NCBI RefSeq assembly: GCF_009727155.1
Contig: NZ_WNWM01000002.1
Coordinates: forward strand, 4,464,001-4,528,000
Direction of reading: 5' to 3'
From: Pseudoduganella dura
Lineage (GTDB): Bacteria > Pseudomonadota > Gammaproteobacteria > Burkholderiales > Burkholderiaceae_D
DNA: 64,000 bases
Under the pieces are notes generated by a model. That model made no database searches. It saw only the letters and a program-made list of their open reading frames with translations, and had not been told where the DNA came from. How positions within the stretch are numbered: position 1 is the first letter of the stretch; each line of letters opens with the position of its first letter. Made by a program: the position numbers and the translations under genes. This document shows positions 1 to 7,657 of this stretch, piece after piece.

Positions 1-669
1 CAGGGCATCAACCTGATCGACTCGATCAAGGTGTTCGGCGTGGACCTGGCGGGCGAGCAGGGTTCCGGCGCGATGGTGAGCATCGGCGGCTGGCAGATGC
101 CGTCCGTGAACGCCTATTATTTCCTGTTCCTGCTGTTGTGCATCGCCACGATCTTCATCACGTCGCGTCTGCAGCATTCGCGCCTGGGCCGCGCCTGGGT
201 GGCGATCCGCGAAGACGAGATCGCGGCCAAGGCCATGGGCATCAACACCCGCAACGTGAAGCTGCTGGCGTTCTCGATGGGCGCCACGTTCGGCGGCGTG
301 GCCGGCGCGATGTTCGCGTCGTTCCAGGGTTTTGTTTCCCCGGAATCGTTCTCGCTGACCGAATCGATCGCCGTGCTGGCGATGGTGGTGCTGGGCGGTA
401 TCGGCCACATTCCGGGCGTGGTGCTGGGCGGCCTGCTGCTGGCGGCATTGCCGGAAGTGCTGCGCCACGTGGTCGAACCTGTGCAGATGCAGCTGTTCGG
501 CAAGGTGCTGATCGAGGCGGAAGTGCTGCGCCAGCTGCTGTACGGCCTGGCGCTGGTGACGATCATGCTGTATCGCCCGGCGGGTTTGTGGCCTTCGCCG
601 AAACATGAAGACCGCCCGGATGGCGATTCGGATACAAAAGGACAGTCGTCCGGTGTCGTGGCGGCCTGA
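1..669 (+). CDS. livM: Branched-chain amino acid ABC transporter permease LivM (3' part)
   Basis: The reading frame is open from base 1, so the gene starts before the window; 222 C-terminal residues are visible. LivM is one of two inner-membrane permeases of the high-affinity leucine/isoleucine/valine importer. The protein has several hydrophobic helices and the cytoplasmic loop typical of LivM, reading RAWVAIREDEIAAKAMGIN, which contacts the ATPase. A charged tail follows the last helix. Nine bases separate the stop from livG, and livF follows, so the order is the usual livM-livG-livF. Family assignment is firm. Substrate specificity is inferred and could extend to other amides, as in urea or amide transporters of the same family. 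Confidence 0.93.
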   Translation, partial: QGINLIDSIKVFGVDLAGEQGSGAMVSIGGWQMPSVNAYYFLFLLLCIATIFITSRLQHSRLGRAWVAIREDEIAAKAMGINTRNVKLLAFSMGATFGGVAGAMFASFQGFVSPESFSLTESIAVLAMVVLGGIGHIPGVVLGGLLLAALPEVLRHVVEPVQMQLFGKVLIEAEVLRQLLYGLALVTIMLYRPAGLWPSPKHEDRPDGDSDTKGQSSGVVAA

Positions 670-678
670 GGAAGCAAG

Positions 679-1449
679 ATGAGCGAACCAGTCATTCTGA
701 ACATCCAGGGCGTCAACAAGCGGTTCGGCGGCCTGCAGGCGCTGACCGATGTGCGCATCAACATCCAGCGCGGCCAGATCTACGGCCTGATCGGCCCGAA
801 CGGCGCCGGCAAGACCACGTTCTTCAACGTGATCACCGGCCTGTACCAGCCGGACACCGGCACCTTCGAGCTGGCCGGCAAGCCGTATTCGCCGTCGGCA
901 CCGCACGCGGTGGCCAAGGCGGGCATCGCCCGCACGTTCCAGAACATCCGCCTGTTCGGCGAGATGACGGCGCTGGAAAACGTGATGGTGGGGCGCCACG
1001 TGCGCACGCACCAGGGCGTGTTCGGCGCGATCTTCCGCCACAAGGCGGCGCGCGACGAAGAAAAGGCGATCCGCATCCGTGCCCAGGAACTGCTGGACTT
1101 CGTGGGCATCGGCCAGTTTGCCGGCCGCACGTCGAAGTACCTGTCGTACGGCGACCAGCGCCGGCTGGAAATCGCCCGCGCGCTGGCCACCGACCCGCAA
1201 CTGCTGGCGCTGGACGAACCGGCCGCCGGCATGAACGCCACCGAAAAGCTGGCACTGCGCGAGCTGCTGGTGAAGATCAAGGCCGAAGGCAAGACCGTGC
1301 TGCTGATCGAACACGACGTGAAGCTGATGATGGGCCTGTGCGACCGTATCAGCGTGCTCGAATACGGCAAGCTGATCGCCGAAGGCCTGCCGCATGAAAT
1401 CCAAAGCAACCAGGCTGTCATCGACGCCTATCTGGGAGGGTCGCACTGA
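679..1449 (+). CDS. livG: Branched-chain amino acid ABC transporter ATP-binding protein LivG
   Basis: This is the first of two ATPases of the Liv importer (256 residues). Walker A is GPNGAGKTT near residue 40, the signature is the LivG-type LSYGDQRRLEIARAL, and Walker B is LLALDEPAAGMN followed by an EHD switch histidine. The ATG is preceded by an AGGAAG ribosome site. The stop codon overlaps the livF start by one base (TGATG), which points to translational coupling. LivG-type proteins carry an insert after Walker A compared with LivF, and this length fits. Confidence in the family is high. Confidence 0.95.
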   Translation: MSEPVILNIQGVNKRFGGLQALTDVRINIQRGQIYGLIGPNGAGKTTFFNVITGLYQPDTGTFELAGKPYSPSAPHAVAKAGIARTFQNIRLFGEMTALENVMVGRHVRTHQGVFGAIFRHKAARDEEKAIRIRAQELLDFVGIGQFAGRTSKYLSYGDQRRLEIARALATDPQLLALDEPAAGMNATEKLALRELLVKIKAEGKTVLLIEHDVKLMMGLCDRISVLEYGKLIAEGLPHEIQSNQAVIDAYLGGSH

Positions 1450-2201
1450 TGGCGGCAACTGAAGGCGCAACTGCCAACGTAACCACGAACGTCCTCAGGA
1501 TTTCCGGCCTGAAGGTCGCCTATGGCGGCATCAAGGCCGTCAAGGGCATCGACCTGGAAGTGAACGAAGGCGAACTGGTGACGCTGATCGGCGCCAACGG
1601 GGCCGGCAAGACCACCACGCTCAAGGCCATCACCGGCACGCTGCCGGCCTGCAAGATCGAAGGCACGATCGCTTACCTGGGCCAGCCGCTGAAGGGCATG
1701 CAAAGCTTCCACCTGGTCGAGAAGAAGCTGGCGATGGTGCCGGAAGGGCGGGGCGTCTTCACGCGGATGACGATCCTGGAAAACCTGATGATGGGTGCCT
1801 ACACGCGCGACGACAAGGCCGGCATCGAGGCCGACATCGCCCGGTGGTACGACATCTTCCCGCGGCTGAAGGAGCGCTCGGCGCAGCTGGCCGGCACGCT
1901 CTCCGGCGGCGAGCAGCAGATGCTGGCGATGGCGCGCGCGCTGATGTGCCATCCGCACTTGCTGCTGCTCGATGAGCCGTCGATGGGGCTGTCGCCGATC
2001 ATGGTCGACAAGATCTTCGAAGTGATCCGCGACGTGTCGAAGCAGGGCATCACGATCCTGCTGGTGGAGCAGAACGCCAAGCTGGCGCTGCAGGCCGCCG
2101 ACCGCGGCTACGTGATGGATTCCGGTGCCATCACGATGACCGGCAACGCCGATGACATGCTGCACGATCCGCGTGTGAAGGCGGCTTACCTGGGCGAGTA
2201 G
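1449..2201 (+). CDS. livF: Branched-chain amino acid ABC transporter ATP-binding protein LivF
   Basis: This is the second ATPase of the Liv importer (250 residues), expected to form a heterodimer with LivG beneath the two permeases. It shows Walker A GANGAGKTT, the signature LSGGEQQMLAMARAL and Walker B LLLLDEPSMGLS. The start ATG overlaps the livG stop by one base. It is the last gene of the operon. A 50-bp palindrome followed by TATTTTT begins 38 bases after the stop and can serve as the terminator. Confidence 0.95.
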   Translation: MAATEGATANVTTNVLRISGLKVAYGGIKAVKGIDLEVNEGELVTLIGANGAGKTTTLKAITGTLPACKIEGTIAYLGQPLKGMQSFHLVEKKLAMVPEGRGVFTRMTILENLMMGAYTRDDKAGIEADIARWYDIFPRLKERSAQLAGTLSGGEQQMLAMARALMCHPHLLLLDEPSMGLSPIMVDKIFEVIRDVSKQGITILLVEQNAKLALQAADRGYVMDSGAITMTGNADDMLHDPRVKAAYLGE

Positions 2202-2239
2202 GAACAGGCAAACGCAGCACCCGGAGACCCGGAAAATGG

Positions 2240-2289
2240 GGGACGGACCCTGGTTTTCAGGAAATTTCCTGAAAACCAGGGTCCGTCCC
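2240..2289. repeat. 50-bp perfect palindrome, probable livFGM terminator
   Basis: Two 25-base arms, starting GGGACGGACCCTGG, pair perfectly with no loop, centred at 2264/2265. The right side is followed by TATTTTT and the left side is preceded by AAAAT, so the RNA could terminate transcription from either side. The inner part (TTTTCAGGAAA) resembles the inner arms of the element at 9996-10047. The palindrome is seen directly; the terminator role is inferred. Confidence 0.8.
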
Positions 2290-2316
2290 TATTTTTCGTC
2301 CGGGGAATAAAAAAAA

Positions 2317-2461
2317 GCCCCGGACAGAGTCCGGAGAATAAAAAAAAGGCCCCGGACAGAGTCCGGAGAATAAAAAAAGCCCCGGACAGAGTCTGGAGAA
2401 TAAAAAAAAGCCCCGGACAGAGTCCGGAGGATAAAAAAAAGCCCCGGACAGAGTCCGGGGC
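2317..2461 (-). terminator. Array of five tandem intrinsic terminators downstream of phaP
   Basis: Five near-identical hairpins repeat every 30 to 32 bases. On the minus strand each reads as a stem of the type CCCCGGAC-TCT-GTCCGGGG, followed by seven or eight T residues. The copy nearest phaP (2441-2461) is perfect. The other four have G-T wobbles or single changes in the outer stem but keep the T tract. They lie 120 to 264 bases beyond the phaP stop. On the plus strand the tracts are A-rich and lie before each stem, so the array is oriented for phaP. Together with the palindrome at 2240-2289 it fills the 379-bp gap between livF and phaP. Confidence 0.85.
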
Positions 2462-2580
2462 GTGCGAAGGACATCCGCTGAGAGGATCCACGGATGCCGA
2501 GGAGACCTGATACAGCGATGCTTTCAGTGCGCCGGCGTGGCCGGCGCAAGTCCTACGTTCCTGCTACTACGTTCCTGCTA

Positions 2581-3156
2581 TTACGCTGCTGCCGCGGCGG
2601 CGTTGGCGGCCGGGGCGGATTTCACGGCGGAGGTGAACTGGCTCACGGCGGCGTTCACGTTGGCTTCGTACGTTTCAGCAGCTTGCTTGGCGGTGCGGGT
2701 GATCTGTTCGTAACCGGCATTGGCGCTGCCCAGGGCGGACTTGAACAGGGCCACGGCATTTTCGGTGCCGGCTGGTGCGTTCTTGCTCACTTCGTCAACC
2801 AGCGAGATGACCTTGCGGTTGGTTTCCAGGATCTGCGCTTCGGCGGCTTTCGAGAACTCGGCAGCCGTGCTCGAGGCGATCGATGCCAGGTTGCGGCTGT
2901 AGGCAATGGCTTTTTCGGCGTTCGGCTGGGCGCGGGCGGCGGTCAGCGAGAAGAATTCTTGCGGATCCTTGGCGGCCAGCAGCTGCTTGGCGGCAGCGGA
3001 GGTATCTTCCAGCGAAGCTTTGGCGGCGGTCAGGTTCAGGTCGACAAGCTTCTCAACACCTTCGAACGCCTTGTTCGTCAGGGAGGTGAAAATCGCGAAT
3101 TGGCTTTCGAAGTTCGCCTTGGTCGCATTGGAAAATTGCTCAGGAATCGAAAACAT
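2581..3156 (-). CDS. phaP: Phasin family protein (PHA granule-associated)
   Basis: The 191-residue protein matches the PhaP/phasin_2 family. It has an N-terminal [19 protein letters not shown], amphipathic helices rich in Ala, Glu and Lys, and an Ala-rich tail. Phasins coat polyhydroxybutyrate granules and control their number and size. I chose the ATG at 3156 because a GGAG ribosome site sits nine bases upstream on the minus strand and because phasins start with this MFS(I/V)PEQ segment. A longer frame extends upstream but lacks support. Two TTGTGC...GCA boxes lie upstream, and five terminators follow. Confidence 0.92.
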   Translation of the reverse strand: MFSIPEQFSNATKANFESQFAIFTSLTNKAFEGVEKLVDLNLTAAKASLEDTSAAAKQLLAAKDPQEFFSLTAARAQPNAEKAIAYSRNLASIASSTAAEFSKAAEAQILETNRKVISLVDEVSKNAPAGTENAVALFKSALGSANAGYEQITRTAKQAAETYEANVNAAVSQFTSAVKSAPAANAAAAAA

Positions 3157-3214
3157 GTGGTTCTCCAGTAATGGAATATCGTGAATGAAAGCTTGCTGTA
3201 GTCTGTGCCAGCTA

Positions 3215-3285
3215 TTGTGCAACGCAACATGCTCAATTTTACGGCTGCACAGATTTAAGTCAAGCGAAATTTGTGCGTTGCACAA
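3215..3285 (-). promoter_or_regulatory. Two TTGTGC-N3-GCA boxes upstream of phaP, possible PhaR/PhbF sites
   Basis: Box one is TTGTGCAACGCAA at 3215-3227. Box two is TTGTGCGTTGCACAA at 3271-3285, a perfect palindrome around GTT. Both contain TGC-N3-GCA, the core I recall for PhaR/PhbF-type repressors of PHB genes in related betaproteobacteria. The boxes and their spacing (56 bases start to start) are seen directly. The identity of the binding protein is inferred. Box two could also affect the DMT gene that starts at 3335 on the other strand. Confidence 0.45.
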
Positions 3286-3334
3286 AAGCATGAGTTCGTC
3301 TGCTCGATCAACATGGCCGTGCTAAAGTTGCAAG

Positions 3335-4201
3335 ATGTCGCACTTCCTGTCGCCCATTCCCCTGTTTTTCGTCTTCCTGTGGAGTACGGGATTCATCGTC
3401 GCCAAATTCGGCCTGCCCTATGCGCCGCCGCTGACGTTCCTCGTGATGCGGTATGCCTGCGCGGTGGCGGTGCTGGCGCCGGTGGTCTGGCTGGTCAAGG
3501 CACCGTGGCCGAAAGGGAAAGCCGGGCATATCGCCATGGCCGGCCTGCTCCTGCATGGCGGCTACCTGGCCGGCGTGTGGTGCGCGATCAAGCTGGGCAT
3601 GCCGGCCGGGCTGTCGGCGCTGATCGTGGGAATGCAGCCGATCCTGACGGCCTTCGCGGCGCCCCTGATCGGCGAACGCGTCACGCCGCGCCAGTGGCTG
3701 GGGCTGCTGTTCGGCCTCGGCGGCGTGGCGCTCGTCGTTTATGCGAAAATCTCGCTGGCGGGCCTGTCGTGGCAAGCCGTTGTCCTGTGCCTGGGTGCGT
3801 TGCTGTCGATCACGGCCGGCACGTTGTACCAGAAGCGCTGGTGTCCGCAATTCGACCTGCGCACGGGCGCGGCGATCCAGTTTTCCGCCTGCTTCATCGC
3901 AACGCTGCCGTTTGCCGTGGCGTTCGAGGCGCTGACGCCCGCCCTGGACGCCATCGCGTGGTCGCCGCGCTTCGTCGGCGCGTTGCTTTGGTCGGTGCTG
4001 GGCCTGTCGATCGGCGCGATCTTCCTGTTGTTCGCGCTGATCCGCCGCAGCGACGCGACCCAGGTCACGAGCCTGCTTTACCTGACGCCGCCCACCACCG
4101 CGCTGATGGCGTGGCTGATGTTCGGCGAGGCGTTCAGCGCCCTCGGCGCGGCCGGCATGGCGCTGGCCGTGGCGGGGGTGTTCTTCGTGGTTCGCAAATG
4201 A
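3335..4201 (+). CDS. EamA/DMT-family transporter
   Basis: This 288-residue membrane protein has about ten hydrophobic helices in two halves, the layout of EamA (DUF6) drug/metabolite exporters. The N-terminus FFVFLWSTGFIVAKFGLPYA and the second-half start (SLLYLTPPTTALMAWLMFGE) are typical. It probably exports a small metabolite or amino acid, but the substrate cannot be read from sequence. The stop overlaps or abuts the start of the nitroreductase, so the two are probably cotranscribed. Confidence 0.88.
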   Translation: MSHFLSPIPLFFVFLWSTGFIVAKFGLPYAPPLTFLVMRYACAVAVLAPVVWLVKAPWPKGKAGHIAMAGLLLHGGYLAGVWCAIKLGMPAGLSALIVGMQPILTAFAAPLIGERVTPRQWLGLLFGLGGVALVVYAKISLAGLSWQAVVLCLGALLSITAGTLYQKRWCPQFDLRTGAAIQFSACFIATLPFAVAFEALTPALDAIAWSPRFVGALLWSVLGLSIGAIFLLFALIRRSDATQVTSLLYLTPPTTALMAWLMFGEAFSALGAAGMALAVAGVFFVVRK

Positions 4202-4209
4202 GGATAAAG

Positions 4210-4908
4210 ATGATCTCCAGTCCAGCACAGCAGGCGGTGGATGCCGCCATCACGTCGCGCCGGTCGATCCGCGCATTCCTGCCCACGCCCGTTGCCCGCG
4301 AAGACATCGCCGCGATCCTGGAGGTGGCGCGCCGCGCGCCGTCCGGTACCAATACCCAGCCGTGGAAGGTCTATGTGCTGACGGGCGCCGCCCGCGACAG
4401 GCTGTGCGCGCGCATCACCGGGGCCTACCGCGACCCGGAGCAGAATCGCCGCCACGAAGAGGAATATGCCTACTATCCGCGCGAATGGAAATCGCCCTAC
4501 ATCGATCGCCGCCGCAAGGTGGGCTGGGACCTGTATGCGCTGCTGGGGCTCACGCGCGACAACAAGGAAGGCATGGCCGCCCAGCATGCCCGCAATTTCC
4601 ATTTCTTCGATGCGCCGGTGGGCCTGATTTTCACGATCGACCGGATCATGGAGCAGGGGTCGTGGCTCGACTATGGCATGTTCTTGCAGAACATCATGGT
4701 CGCGGCCAGGGGGCGCGGCCTGGATACCTGTCCGCAAGCGGCTTTCACACAATTCCATTCGATCATTGCAGAAGAGCTGGCATTGCCCGACAATGAAATG
4801 GTGGTGTGCGGGATGGCGCTGGGGGTTGCCGATCTGTCCCGGATCGAGAACTCGCTCGTCACCGAGCGCGAGCCCGTGGAGGGTTTTGCCACGTTTATTG
4901 AAGGGTAA
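4210..4908 (+). CDS. Nitroreductase family oxidoreductase
   Basis: This 232-residue flavoprotein opens with SRRSIRAFLP and ARRAPSGTNTQPWKVYV, the FMN-binding segment of the nitroreductase superfamily. Such enzymes use NAD(P)H to reduce nitroaromatics, quinones or related compounds. I chose ATG 4210 because GAGG lies six bases upstream; ATG 4198, which overlaps the DMT stop, is the alternative. The neighbour is a DMT exporter whose stop is at 4201, which suggests an operon. Substrate unknown. Confidence 0.88.
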   Translation: MISSPAQQAVDAAITSRRSIRAFLPTPVAREDIAAILEVARRAPSGTNTQPWKVYVLTGAARDRLCARITGAYRDPEQNRRHEEEYAYYPREWKSPYIDRRRKVGWDLYALLGLTRDNKEGMAAQHARNFHFFDAPVGLIFTIDRIMEQGSWLDYGMFLQNIMVAARGRGLDTCPQAAFTQFHSIIAEELALPDNEMVVCGMALGVADLSRIENSLVTEREPVEGFATFIEG

Positions 4909-4990
4909 GATTCCGTTGCGGCGCTGCGTCATGATTGTTGATTGCGCTACCGATCTGCTCAATTTTCGTGCTCAGCAATGTGAATTTCTG

Positions 4991-5018
4991 TTGTGCGCGA
5001 TCTGTGTTTTGCTACACT
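4991..5018 (+). promoter_or_regulatory. Candidate sigma-70 promoter of the PBP7-type gene
   Basis: TTGTGC (4991-4996) and TACACT (5013-5018) are separated by 16 bases. They lie 73 bases before the ATG at 5091. Each hexamer matches consensus in four of six positions. This is the best promoter candidate in the 182-bp gap; it is an inference from sequence only. Confidence 0.4.
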
Positions 5019-5090
5019 GCAACGTATTCGCGCAATTGATCATCACTGATCCTTTAACTTCGCGCCCAGCTGCTCATTCGGGGATATCTC

Positions 5091-6281
5091 ATGTACAAAG
5101 TAATCGTTGCCGCTTTGATTTCCGCGTTGTGCATCACTGTGCCAGTCACTGCCGTGCAAGCGGCGGATGGTGTCAGGAAAACCGCGGTCAAGAAAACGAC
5201 GGTCAAGAAATCGGCTGCCAGCAAGACGGCGGTCAGGAAATTCGCCATCACGAAAAAGGCCGTCAAGCGCGCGGGCGTCCGCCGCCAGGCGGCGGCCGAA
5301 CCGGCGGACAGGATGGTGCGCCGTGTCGTCATCGTGCGCGGCAAGAAGAAAGTCGTATTCCAGCGCGTTATTGTCGCTGCCGCTGCCGCCGCCGCCGTGC
5401 CGGCGCTGGCGCGCCCGACAATGGGCGACATGGCCGGCCTGAATCTCACGCGCGATCCGCTCGACCTGAAATCGAACGTGGCCCTGGTGGTCGACCAGAA
5501 CAATGCCGAAGTGCTGTTTGAAAAAAATGCCGGCGTGGCGCTGCCGATCGCATCGATCACGAAGATGATGACCGGGCTCGTGGTCGTGGAGGCCAACCAG
5601 GACCTCGATGAAGTGCTGACGGTGACCGAGGACGATGTCGACCGCGCCAAGTTTTCCAGCTCGCGCCTGAAAGTGGGGGACCAGCTGACCCGCCGTAACA
5701 TGCTGCATATTGCATTGATGAGCTCGGAAAACCGGGCTGCCTCCGCGCTGGGCCGCAATTACCCCGGCGGCTTGCCCGCGTTCGTGAGCGCGATGAATGC
5801 CAAGGCGCGCGCGCTGGGCATGACGGAAACGCGTTACGCGGATTCCACCGGCCTGTCGAAGCAGAACGTGGCGAGCGCGCGCGACCTGGCCAAGCTGGCA
5901 ATGGCTGCCTATGAGCACCCGATGCTGCGGGAATTTTCCACCGATGCGAAAGCAATGGTCGAACGCAACGGCCGTCCGGTGCAGTTCGGCACCACCAACG
6001 GCCTCGTCGTGCCCACCTCGGGCTGGCAGATCGGCTTGCAGAAGACCGGCTTCATCAACGAGGCGGGCCGCTGCGTGATGATGCAGGCGGTGATCGAAGG
6101 CCGTTCCGTGATCATGGTGCTGCTCGATGCCAAGGGCACCGCGGCACGCGTGGCCGATGCGATGCGGATGAAAAAATGGCTGACGGCGCTGAAACCCGCG
6201 TCATTCCCTGAAACCGCCGGCGCCGGTGCGGTGATCGGCGGCGGCGCCGCCGCGATGACTCACTCCGCGGCCGGCATGTAA
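5091..6281 (+). CDS. pbpG: D-alanyl-D-alanine endopeptidase, PBP7/DacA-like (peptidase S11)
   Basis: A 396-residue periplasmic peptidoglycan hydrolase. After a Sec signal peptide (cleavage after VQA) comes a very basic stretch of about 45 residues rich in KTAVKK-type repeats, then the S11 catalytic domain. The three active-site motifs are visible: SITK (SxxK), SSEN (SxN) and QKTG (KTG). PBP7-type enzymes cleave D-Ala-mDAP crosslinks during wall remodelling. The last 22 bases overlap the 3' end of the convergent iclR gene. The basic linker is longer than in the E. coli enzyme and may hold the enzyme to wall or membrane; that is inference. Confidence 0.9.
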   Translation: MYKVIVAALISALCITVPVTAVQAADGVRKTAVKKTTVKKSAASKTAVRKFAITKKAVKRAGVRRQAAAEPADRMVRRVVIVRGKKKVVFQRVIVAAAAAAAVPALARPTMGDMAGLNLTRDPLDLKSNVALVVDQNNAEVLFEKNAGVALPIASITKMMTGLVVVEANQDLDEVLTVTEDDVDRAKFSSSRLKVGDQLTRRNMLHIALMSSENRAASALGRNYPGGLPAFVSAMNAKARALGMTETRYADSTGLSKQNVASARDLAKLAMAAYEHPMLREFSTDAKAMVERNGRPVQFGTTNGLVVPTSGWQIGLQKTGFINEAGRCVMMQAVIEGRSVIMVLLDAKGTAARVADAMRMKKWLTALKPASFPETAGAGAVIGGGAAAMTHSAAGM

Positions 6282-7042
6282 CCCAGCGTGGCCGAGATCT
6301 GGTTGGCGGTATTGACCAGGTCTTCGAGCCAGTCGTCCTGCAGGCGGTCGGCCGGTGCCGAGATCGACAGCCCGGCCACCAGCTTGCCGCTGTCGTCCCG
6401 GATGGCCGCCGCCATGCAGCGTACGCCCAGTTCCAGTTCCTCGTTGTCGCGCGCGTAGCCGCGCGAACGCACCAGCGACAGTTCGCGTTCGAGCCGCGAC
6501 AGATCCGTGATCGAATTCTTGTTGTGGCCCGCCAGCCCGGTACGGGTGGCGTAGGCGCGGATCGCCTTGGGTTCGTCCACCGACAGGAACAGCTTGCCCG
6601 TCGACGTGAGGTGCAGCGGCCCGCGGCCGCCGATGGCCCGCACCACCTGCATGCCCGAGCGCTCCGAGAATGCGCGATCGATGTACACGATTTCGTCGCC
6701 CTGGCGCACCGACAGGTTGATCGTCTGCTGCGTTTTCTTGTGCAGTGCGCGCATGAAATCCAGCGCCGCCTCGCGCACCGAGAGCCGGCTCTTGACGACA
6801 TTGCCCAGTTCCAGCAGGCGCATGCCGAGCCGGTAGGTGCCCGGTTCGATGCGGTCGACGAAGCGCGTCAGCACCAGGTCGTTCAGGATCCGGTGCGCCG
6901 TCGACGGGTGCAGGCCCGACACCTTCGACAATTCCTTCAGGCTCACCGGGTCCGGGTACCTGGCCAGCGCATCGAGCAGGCCCACCATGCGGTCGATGAC
7001 CTGGATGGTCGTTTTTTGTTCTGGAACGGATTCGATTTTCAT
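6260..7042 (-). CDS. IclR-family transcriptional regulator
   Basis: A 260-residue regulator. The N-terminal winged helix-turn-helix includes LKELSKVSGLHPSTAHRIL (about residues 35-53). The C-terminal IclR effector domain shows LHLTSTGKLFL, LGVRCMAAAIRDDSGKLVAGLS and SAPADRL. IclR proteins usually control nearby catabolic genes, but none of the neighbours is an obvious target. The gene ends inside the convergent PBP7 gene. It faces dgkA across a 126-bp gap that must hold both promoters. Confidence 0.92.
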   Translation of the reverse strand: MKIESVPEQKTTIQVIDRMVGLLDALARYPDPVSLKELSKVSGLHPSTAHRILNDLVLTRFVDRIEPGTYRLGMRLLELGNVVKSRLSVREAALDFMRALHKKTQQTINLSVRQGDEIVYIDRAFSERSGMQVVRAIGGRGPLHLTSTGKLFLSVDEPKAIRAYATRTGLAGHNKNSITDLSRLERELSLVRSRGYARDNEELELGVRCMAAAIRDDSGKLVAGLSISAPADRLQDDWLEDLVNTANQISATLGYMPAAE

Positions 7043-7168
7043 GATGTGGTTGGTGCGGTGCAGTATGTACCCGCTTCTTTATACCATGATGTGAAAAAAT
7101 TGGGAATTGTAGCGGGGCTCCAGAGTAACCGGTCGGTATAATGGCGCACCTCAATCCACGGTGAATCC

Positions 7169-7555
7169 ATGTCCCAGCCTGTCAGCGAATTCAAGAGCAA
7201 GAGCGGTCTCAAGCGTATCGTGGCGGCCTGTTCCTATTCGCTCGATGGCTTGCGCACGGCGTGGCGCCACGAGTACGCATTCCGGCAAGAACTCATCCTG
7301 TTCTTTGTGGCCGCGCTCGTGGCGCTGCTGCTGCCGGTCTCGGCGTTCCAGAAGCTGGCACTGATGGCCGTGCTCGTGCTGGTGCTGATTGTCGAACTCA
7401 TCAATTCGGCGATCGAGGCCGTGGTCGACCGTATTTCGCTGGAACGCCATCCATTGTCGAAAAACGCCAAGGACCTGGGCAGTGCGGCCGTGCTGCTGGC
7501 CTGCCTGCTGGCCATGGCCACATGGGGCGTAGTGTTGTTCAACCGCTTCTGGTAA
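7169..7555 (+). CDS. dgkA: Diacylglycerol kinase DgkA
   Basis: A 128-residue inner-membrane protein with three predicted transmembrane helices. The hallmark ELINSAIEAVVDR and the following SKNAKDLGSAAVLL are the conserved catalytic segments of prokaryotic DgkA, which phosphorylates diacylglycerol released during membrane-derived glucan synthesis. Length matches the family (about 120-130). The ATG at 7169 gives the usual short amphipathic N-terminus. Confidence 0.95.
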   Translation: MSQPVSEFKSKSGLKRIVAACSYSLDGLRTAWRHEYAFRQELILFFVAALVALLLPVSAFQKLALMAVLVLVLIVELINSAIEAVVDRISLERHPLSKNAKDLGSAAVLLACLLAMATWGVVLFNRFW

Positions 7556-7657
7556 CACGCTTCATATACGATTTTGTCATAACGAAGCGTCAAAATGTTC
7601 GTTCTCAATCATAAGCTCAGCAGCTAATCTGCACTCTCCAAACATAAGGGGAATCAG

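Noticed and set aside
2317..2461. CRISPR-like array of repeats
   Set aside because: The period is about 31 bases with no variable spacers; each unit is a hairpin plus T tract, and no cas genes are present.
3271..4908. One long open frame joining the DMT region and the nitroreductase (545 codons)
   Set aside because: The first two thirds are out of frame with the DMT gene and lack any domain; the nitroreductase has its own start with a ribosome site at 4210.
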